NCBI GenBank assembly: GCA_038182865.1 | Contig: CP116226.1 | Location: 3,410,001 to 3,474,000 of the forward strand | DNA: 64,000 bases | Direction of reading: 5' to 3' | Source of the DNA: Microbacterium enclense | GTDB lineage: Bacteria > Actinomycetota > Actinomycetes > Actinomycetales > Microbacteriaceae | Shown: in pieces, positions 59,390 through 64,000 of the stretch | How positions within the stretch are numbered: position 1 is the stretch's first letter | Layout of the letters: each line of letters begins with the position of its first letter | The notes under the pieces: model-generated | Told to the model about the DNA's origin: nothing | The model's input: only the letters and a program-made list of their open reading frames with translations | Database searches by the model: none | Position numbers and translations under genes: made by a program

Positions 59390-59507
59390 ATCTCGGATGC
59401 CGCCGGGCGATCGCTTCACCATGGAGGGACATACGCCTCGCCGCCGCCGCCGGGACCGTCCGACGGCACGCGAGACGAGAACCGTCCATCGACCGATCGG
59501 ATCTCTC

Positions 59508-60896
59508 ATGTCAACGACGACATCCGCCACTCCGGCGACCACCACGACGATTCCCACGAGCCTTCGGCGCTCGATCTCGAACACGCTGAAGGGCTCGGCG
59601 GGCAACCTCGTCGAGTGGTACGACGTGTACGTCTACTCGGTCTTCGCGGTGTACTTCGAATCGCAGTTCTTCAGTTCAGACGACAAGAACTCCACGATCT
59701 ACGTGTGGGCGATCTTCGCCGTCACCTTCCTCATGCGTCCGATCGGGTCATGGTTCTTCGGGCGCTTCGCCGACCGACACGGGCGTCGGTTGTCGCTGAC
59801 GGTGTCGGTCTCGCTGATGGCGTTCTGCTCCCTCGTCATCGCTCTGGCCCCGACCGCGGAGGCCATCGGCGCCGGTGCCGTGGTCATCCTCGTGTTCGCG
59901 CGTCTCGTCCAGGGGTTCGCGACCGGAGGCGAGTACGGCACGAGCGCCACGTACATGTCCGAGGCGGCGATGCCCGGTCGCCGCGGGTTCCTCTCGTCGT
60001 TCCACTACGTCACCCTCGTCGGCGGCCACGTGCTGGCGCAGACGACACTGCTCGTGATGGTGCTGACTCTCGACGAAGAGGCCATCTCGTCGTGGGGCTG
60101 GCGTGTCGCCTTCGCGATCGGCGGCGTGGCGGCCGTCGCGGTGTTCTGGATGCGGCGCACCATGGACGAGTCGCTCGAGAAGAGCGTCATCGCCGACACC
60201 AAATCGGGTCGCTCGAAGGACTCGGGCTCGTTGCGCGACCTGTTCGTGAACAACTGGCGTCCGCTGCTGCTGTGCTTCGCCGTCACCGCCGGCGGCACGG
60301 TCGCGTTCTACACCTACTCGGTCACCGGCCCGAACATCGTCAAGACCGCGTTCTCCGGCGGCGATGTCGTCGCCGGCACGATCATCAACCTCGTCGCCCT
60401 CACCGCGCTCATGCTCATGCAGCCCCTGGGCGGCTGGCTGTCGGACAAGGTCGGTCGGAAGACGCTCCTGGTGTTCTTCGGCGTCGGCGGCGTGATCTAC
60501 ACCTGGTTCCTCATCACCGTGCTCCCGCAGCAGACCAACGAATTCGCGGCCTTCGCGATCCTCGTCGGTGGTTTCGTCATCCTCACCGGGTACACCTCGA
60601 TCAACGCCCTGGTGAAGGCGCAGCTGTTCCCCACCCACGTGCGCGCCCTCGGTGTCGGACTCGGCTACGCCTTGGCCAACTCCCTCTTCGGGGGAACCGC
60701 CCCGCTGCTCTACGCGGGAGCGCAGACCACGCAGCAGGTGCCCCTGTTCATCGTCTACGTGACCGTGATCATCGCCGCCTCGCTCGCGGTGTACATCTTC
60801 GCTCTGCGCAACAAGGCGCCGAACTGGCTCGACGACGAGCTCGTCATGCGTGAGGCCCAGCAGGAGCGGTCCCACAAGGCGGCGTCGCCGCGCTGA
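59508..60896 (+). CDS. MFS transporter, metabolite:H+ symporter (KgtP/CitA-like)
   Basis: 462-residue 12-helix symporter of the MHS branch, which imports alpha-ketoglutarate, citrate, proline/betaine or similar solutes with protons. Signatures are GNLVEWYDVYVYSVFAVYF at the first helix, the loop 2-3 motif GRFADRHGRRLSL, RLVQGFATGGEYGTSATYMS, the matching GGWLSDKVGRKTLLV in the second half, and TSINALVKAQLFPTHVRALG. It is divergent from the TAXI/two-component operon, so its uptake is probably induced by that system. ATG 59508 gives the family N-terminus; earlier in-frame starts add an Arg-rich extension and overlap the promoter region. Confidence 0.92.
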   Translation: MSTTTSATPATTTTIPTSLRRSISNTLKGSAGNLVEWYDVYVYSVFAVYFESQFFSSDDKNSTIYVWAIFAVTFLMRPIGSWFFGRFADRHGRRLSLTVSVSLMAFCSLVIALAPTAEAIGAGAVVILVFARLVQGFATGGEYGTSATYMSEAAMPGRRGFLSSFHYVTLVGGHVLAQTTLLVMVLTLDEEAISSWGWRVAFAIGGVAAVAVFWMRRTMDESLEKSVIADTKSGRSKDSGSLRDLFVNNWRPLLLCFAVTAGGTVAFYTYSVTGPNIVKTAFSGGDVVAGTIINLVALTALMLMQPLGGWLSDKVGRKTLLVFFGVGGVIYTWFLITVLPQQTNEFAAFAILVGGFVILTGYTSINALVKAQLFPTHVRALGVGLGYALANSLFGGTAPLLYAGAQTTQQVPLFIVYVTVIIAASLAVYIFALRNKAPNWLDDELVMREAQQERSHKAASPR

Positions 60897-60938
60897 GCCG
60901 ACCCCGGCGCCGTCGCCGCGGCTTCACACGGAGACGAA

Positions 60939-60970
60939 GAAAGCCCCCGCCGAGGCGGGGGCTTTCTTTC
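60939..60970. terminator. Bidirectional terminator between the MFS gene and tRNA-Ala
   Basis: GAAAGCCCCCGCC (60939-60951) pairs perfectly with GGCGGGGGCTTTC (60954-60966). It is followed by TTTC on the plus strand and TCTTCGTC on the minus strand. It serves both convergent units. Confidence 0.9.
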
Positions 60971-60976
60971 GTGAGG

Positions 60977-61049
60977 TGGACCTGAGGGGACTCGAACCCC
61001 TGACCCCCTGCATGCCATGCAGGTGCGCTACCAGCTGCGCCACAGGCCC
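60977..61049 (-). tRNA. tRNA-Ala (anticodon GGC)
   Basis: Cloverleaf on the minus strand: acceptor GGGCCTG with CAGGTCC, including the G3-U70 pair that marks tRNA-Ala. The D stem is GCGC with GCGC, the anticodon loop ATGGCAT (anticodon GGC), the T arm AGGGG-TTCGAGT-CCCCT and the discriminator A. CCA is not encoded. It reads GCC and GCU. Confidence 0.96.
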
Positions 61050-61092
61050 GTTTTTTGTTTTCCGCCCCTTTCGAGGCAACTCCATGAGCTTA

Positions 61093-61998
61093 CTACACGG
61101 GATCACGACGCAAGAAATCGGCCCGACCGGGCGTGTCGTCATCCGCACCGACGGCGATCAGAACGGCGCGCCGCAGAACCTGAGCTCGCTCGCTGAGAGC
61201 GCGCTGGCGAGCCACGTAGGTTGCTTTGCCGTCGGGCGTCTCCACCGCCACGGGGGAGTACCCCCACCCGCTCAGGTCGTAGGGGGACGCCTCCATGTCG
61301 AGGGTGCGGATGTCACGCGCAAGCTCGAACGCCTCGAGCAGCAACGAACCGGGAACGAGGGGTCCGAGTTTGACCGCCCATTTGTACACGTCCATCCCGG
61401 CGTGCAGACAACCCGGCTGCTCGGTGGCGCTCTGTGTGTCCCGCGACAGCGACTGCCGGTTGCGAGGCACCGCGTCGGGGGCGAAGAACCGGAAGGCATC
61501 GAAGTGCGTGCACCGGAGGTCGTGCGTCTCGACGACGGCATCGGTTCCCGCACGTCCGAGGCGCAGAGGCACGGAATGACGGACCTCATCGACGCGGTAG
61601 GCCATGGCCCACTCGTGCAGCCCGAAGCACCCGAACTGCGCGGGCCGGTGCAGCGTCGCGCGCAGGAGGTTCGTGATGCCGCGGTACAGCGACCCGCGCT
61701 CTGCGCGGAAGGCCTCGGCATCCACTCGCACGCCGTCGGCAGCGCCGCGGTACCAGCGCCACCGCGCGCGCTCGTCGGCGTCCTCGAGGATGACGCCCGG
61801 GCCCGGATGCCACCGCCTCAGGATCGCCGGCTTGTAGGAGTAGTAGGTGAAGAGGAAGTCCTCGACGGGGTGCTTCTCGGCGCGACCGGCGCGTTCGCGG
61901 TGCGCCGCGGTCAGGGCGTCTGCGCGCGCCGCATGCGCGGCCGCTGCCGCGCTCCACTCGGCCCGCGACAGCGTCGGTGTGTCGGTGACGGTGCTCAC
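61093..61998 (-). CDS. Conserved actinobacterial protein, annotated in relatives as 3-methyladenine DNA glycosylase
   Basis: 301-residue soluble protein. Conserved-looking blocks include HPVEDFLFTYYSYKPAILRR, RWHPGPGVIL, GCFGLHEWAMAYR, THFDAFRFFAP and CLHAGMDVYKWA, rich in Trp, His and Tyr. Relatives are often labelled 3-methyladenine DNA glycosylase, but I see no helix-hairpin-helix or Mag-like motif, so that name is weakly supported. GTG start; it overlaps the SRAP gene stop by 4 bp, which links it to a DNA-damage protein. Confidence 0.6.
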   Translation of the reverse strand: MSTVTDTPTLSRAEWSAAAAAHAARADALTAAHRERAGRAEKHPVEDFLFTYYSYKPAILRRWHPGPGVILEDADERARWRWYRGAADGVRVDAEAFRAERGSLYRGITNLLRATLHRPAQFGCFGLHEWAMAYRVDEVRHSVPLRLGRAGTDAVVETHDLRCTHFDAFRFFAPDAVPRNRQSLSRDTQSATEQPGCLHAGMDVYKWAVKLGPLVPGSLLLEAFELARDIRTLDMEASPYDLSGWGYSPVAVETPDGKATYVARQRALSERAQVLRRAVLIAVGADDDTPGRADFLRRDPV

Positions 61999-62705
61999 TC
62001 GACGGGCTCGATGAGGGCGGACGAGTCGTTGCGCACGTTCCCCACCGCCGACGAAACGACATGGTCGTCGAGGGTCTCGGCGACGTCGGGGGCCGCATCG
62101 ATCGCGGCGTCGAGGATGTCACCGACGTTCTCGGTGGTCGGGTCGAGCCACGCATCGGCGAAATCGGGGTCCATGAACAACGGCATCCGGTCGTGGATCG
62201 AACCGAGTCGGCCGATGGAGTCGCGCGTCAGGATCGTGCAGCTCAGCACCCACCGCGCGGGGTCGTCGTCGGCGCGCGCCGGGTCTTTCCACCACTCGTA
62301 CAGACCCGCGAAGAACAGGGGGGAGCCGTCGGCGGGGTGGATGTAGTGCGGCGTCTTGCCCTCGTCGGTCGTCTTCCACTCGTAATACCCGGATGCCGGG
62401 ATCACCGCGCGTCGTTTGATGAGCGCATTGCGGAACATCGGCTTGTCTTCGACCTCCTCAGAGCGCGCGTTGAAGGCTCGCGCCCCGACCTTGACGTCTT
62501 TCGCCCACCCGGGCACGAGTCCCCACCGGGCGACCTCGAGGCGACGCACGGGGGGTTCGGTCTTCACGGAGTCGAGCACGATCGCCACGGACGACGTCGG
62601 TGCGATGTTGTACGACGGCGAGGGGAGTTCATCGCTCTCGACGTCGACACGGAGAACGCCCACGAGTTCCGAGGCCACATTGGCCACGACGAATCGACCG
62701 CACAT
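61995..62705 (-). CDS. SOS response-associated peptidase (SRAP/YedK-HMCES family)
   Basis: 236-residue protein that shields abasic sites in single-stranded DNA by forming a thiazolidine crosslink. After removal of Met1, Cys2 is the reactive residue (MCGRFVVAN). The active-site partners are visible as YNIAPTS, the Asn in FNARSEEV, Glu in IPASGYYEWK and His in RLGSIHDRMPLF. It is first of a two-gene minus-strand unit with the glycosylase-like protein, supporting a DNA-repair role for the pair. No LexA-type box is evident in the 60 bp upstream. Confidence 0.95.
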   Translation of the reverse strand: MCGRFVVANVASELVGVLRVDVESDELPSPSYNIAPTSSVAIVLDSVKTEPPVRRLEVARWGLVPGWAKDVKVGARAFNARSEEVEDKPMFRNALIKRRAVIPASGYYEWKTTDEGKTPHYIHPADGSPLFFAGLYEWWKDPARADDDPARWVLSCTILTRDSIGRLGSIHDRMPLFMDPDFADAWLDPTTENVGDILDAAIDAAPDVAETLDDHVVSSAVGNVRNDSSALIEPVE

Positions 62706-62765
62706 GCCTCCACCGTACGCGCCCCCTCCGACATCGGCCGTGGCAGCGCCGGACAGCGTCCCGCC

Positions 62766-63797
62766 TCAGGCGTCGGTCGAGATGACCCCGACACTCTCGA
62801 GGCGATCGAGGAGCGCGGCCCCGTCGGATCCGGTGACCCAGGGCACCTCGGCCGCGGAATGGTCATCGACGACCGTGCGCCCACCGGCCAGGACGGCTTC
62901 GGCGGGCAGGAGCCGACGGATGGCGACTGCCGCGACGCTCTGCGGGTGCTCGATCGCGAACTGTGTGTAGATCGCGTCGTCGTGCTGACCGTCGTCGCCG
63001 ACGAGCAGCCACTTGACGTCGGGGAACTCGCTCGCGATGCGACGGAGGTTCTGCTCCTTGTGATCGCGACCGCTGCGGAACCATCGGTCGTGCGTCGGGC
63101 CCCAGTCGGTGAGCAGGAACGACCCCGCCGGGAACAGATGCCGGCGCATGAAGCGAGTCAGCGTCGGAGCCACGTTCCACGCGCCGGTGGAGAGGTAGAT
63201 GACGGGCGTGCCGGGGTGCTCGCGCGTCAGCCTCTCGAGCATCACGGCCATACCGGGAACGGGCTGGCGGGCGTGCTCGTCCAGGACGAACGAGTTCCAG
63301 GCGGCGAGGAAGGGGCGGGGGAGGGCCGTCACCATGACGGTGTCGTCGATGTCGCTCACCACGCCGAATCGGACATCGGAGCCGACGATGAAAACCCGGG
63401 TCTCCGCGGGTTCGCTGCCCTCCACCGACATCGTGATCGTCTGCCAGCCCGGCGGCAGCGACGCCGGAAGGCGTGCGTCGATCACGCCGCCGCGATCGGC
63501 CGAGACGTGATGGGTGACTCCGTCGATGACGACGCTGACCCGCGCCATTCCCACCGGGACGGCCGCGAAACTCCGCCACCCGCGCAGGCTTGCGAACTCG
63601 CCCGTCGACGTCCGCTTGATCGGCGGCGCGATCAGGACGCGGCCCAGGACGCGGACCCACTCCTCCGTGCCGTACCCCGGAAACCCCGTCACAGCGGGAC
63701 GCAGACCACGGGCGCGGGCACGCCGTTCGCGCCACCGATGAAAACGGCGCTCCAGTCGGGCGAACCAGAGCACTTTGGCGCGAGGAGAGCGAGGCAT
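62766..63797 (-). CDS. App1-type phosphatase (DUF2183)
   Basis: 343-residue HAD-superfamily protein resembling yeast phosphatidate phosphatase App1. The catalytic motif I is VVSDIDDTVMVTALPRPFL near residue 165 (DIDDT, two Asp). Motif II Ser/Thr is in PVIYLSTGAWN, a Lys near DHKEQNLRRI, and motif III Asp pair in WLLVGDDGQHD. An N-terminal beta domain (about 60-150) precedes the HAD part. No signal peptide. Substrate in bacteria is unknown; a lipid phosphate is possible. Confidence 0.9.
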   Translation of the reverse strand: MPRSPRAKVLWFARLERRFHRWRERRARARGLRPAVTGFPGYGTEEWVRVLGRVLIAPPIKRTSTGEFASLRGWRSFAAVPVGMARVSVVIDGVTHHVSADRGGVIDARLPASLPPGWQTITMSVEGSEPAETRVFIVGSDVRFGVVSDIDDTVMVTALPRPFLAAWNSFVLDEHARQPVPGMAVMLERLTREHPGTPVIYLSTGAWNVAPTLTRFMRRHLFPAGSFLLTDWGPTHDRWFRSGRDHKEQNLRRIASEFPDVKWLLVGDDGQHDDAIYTQFAIEHPQSVAAVAIRRLLPAEAVLAGGRTVVDDHSAAEVPWVTGSDGAALLDRLESVGVISTDA

Positions 63798-63802
63798 CCG
63801 GG

Positions 63803-64000
63803 CTAGTCTTTCACGTCACCGTCCGCGGGTTCGAGGGGGTGGACGTCGTCGGCGAGATGCCGTCGCTCGGCACGTTCGATGAGCTTCTTGCCCACGAACA
63901 CCAGCACGAGGAACACGACGAGGATGCCGACGAAGATGTAGCCGGCGTAGTGGATGCGGTCGGAAAGCTCGCGATAGGTGCCGGCCGCGGTCGCCGCCAC
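63803..64000 (-). CDS. Small membrane protein (possibly continues beyond the window)
   Basis: At least 65 residues: one transmembrane helix (about 19-38 of the visible part, IFVGILVVFLVLVFVG) and a charged cytoplasmic tail ending DVHPLEPADGDVKD. The reading frame is open to the window edge, where a GTG happens to fall, so the true start may lie outside. The stop is 5 bp from the App1-type gene start; they are probably cotranscribed. Function unknown. Confidence 0.6.
   Translation of the reverse strand: MAATAAGTYRELSDRIHYAGYIFVGILVVFLVLVFVGKKLIERAERRHLADDVHPLEPADGDVKD

Noticed and set aside
60977..61049. tRNA read as Gly (GCC)
   Set aside because: GCC is the plus-strand reading; on the coding minus strand the anticodon is GGC and the G3-U70 pair confirms alanine.

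Overview
The window is about 70% GC and densely coded, with many 1-8 bp ATGA, GTGA or TGATG gene overlaps. Gene content points to a Gram-positive actinomycete of the family Microbacteriaceae, most likely Microbacterium or a close relative. Indicators are the tig-clpP1-clpP2-clpX order, the ileS T-box leader followed by folC-DUF4233-ndk, the rne-DUF4031-rplU-rpmA-obg-proB-proA-nadD-rsfS string, an actinobacterial [2Fe-2S] ferrochelatase and a Glu-type RpiB. This is inferred from gene content; no 16S rRNA is present.

Layout. 1-3523 (minus): ABC-2 exporter (ATPase, permease) plus its NarL-type two-component pair. 3669-11350: aminopeptidase N, ferrochelatase, RpiB, a Nei-like glycosylase, a PaiB-like protein and a YtcJ-like amidohydrolase. 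11443-15028: Dps, an alpha/beta hydrolase, a gamma-carbonic anhydrase-like protein and a secreted glycosidase-like protein. 15261-18194: two identical head-to-tail IS110-family elements. 18210-22500: small membrane proteins, a large secreted repeat protein, an 18-bp minisatellite and tRNA-Gly and tRNA-Pro. 22500-28139: trigger factor and the Clp protease. 28152-31397: M3 oligopeptidase divergent from an ArsR-type regulator with twin operators. 31397-44716: valS, a complete peptide/nickel-type ABC importer, T-box-controlled ileS, folC. 44721-56203: ndk, VKOR, RNase E/G, L21, L27, Obg, proline synthesis, NadD and RsfS. 56346-60896: a TAXI-type binding lipoprotein with its own two-component system, divergent from an MHS-type carboxylate transporter. 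60977-64000: tRNA-Ala, a DNA-glycosylase-like protein, SRAP, an App1-type phosphatase and the end of a small membrane protein.

Most of the window is core chromosome. The mobile part is the IS110 pair. Its noncoding left end can be folded by eye into a 5' hairpin, a target-binding loop and a donor-binding loop. The loop sequences match the actual insertion site and the element's own ends, so this looks like a bridge RNA caught together with its target. The head-to-tail junction recreates a TTGACA -35 box upstream of the second copy's RNA. The second unusual locus is the TAXI lipoprotein and two-component operon, which has no TRAP permease and lies opposite a carboxylate transporter; it may be a binding-protein-assisted sensor.
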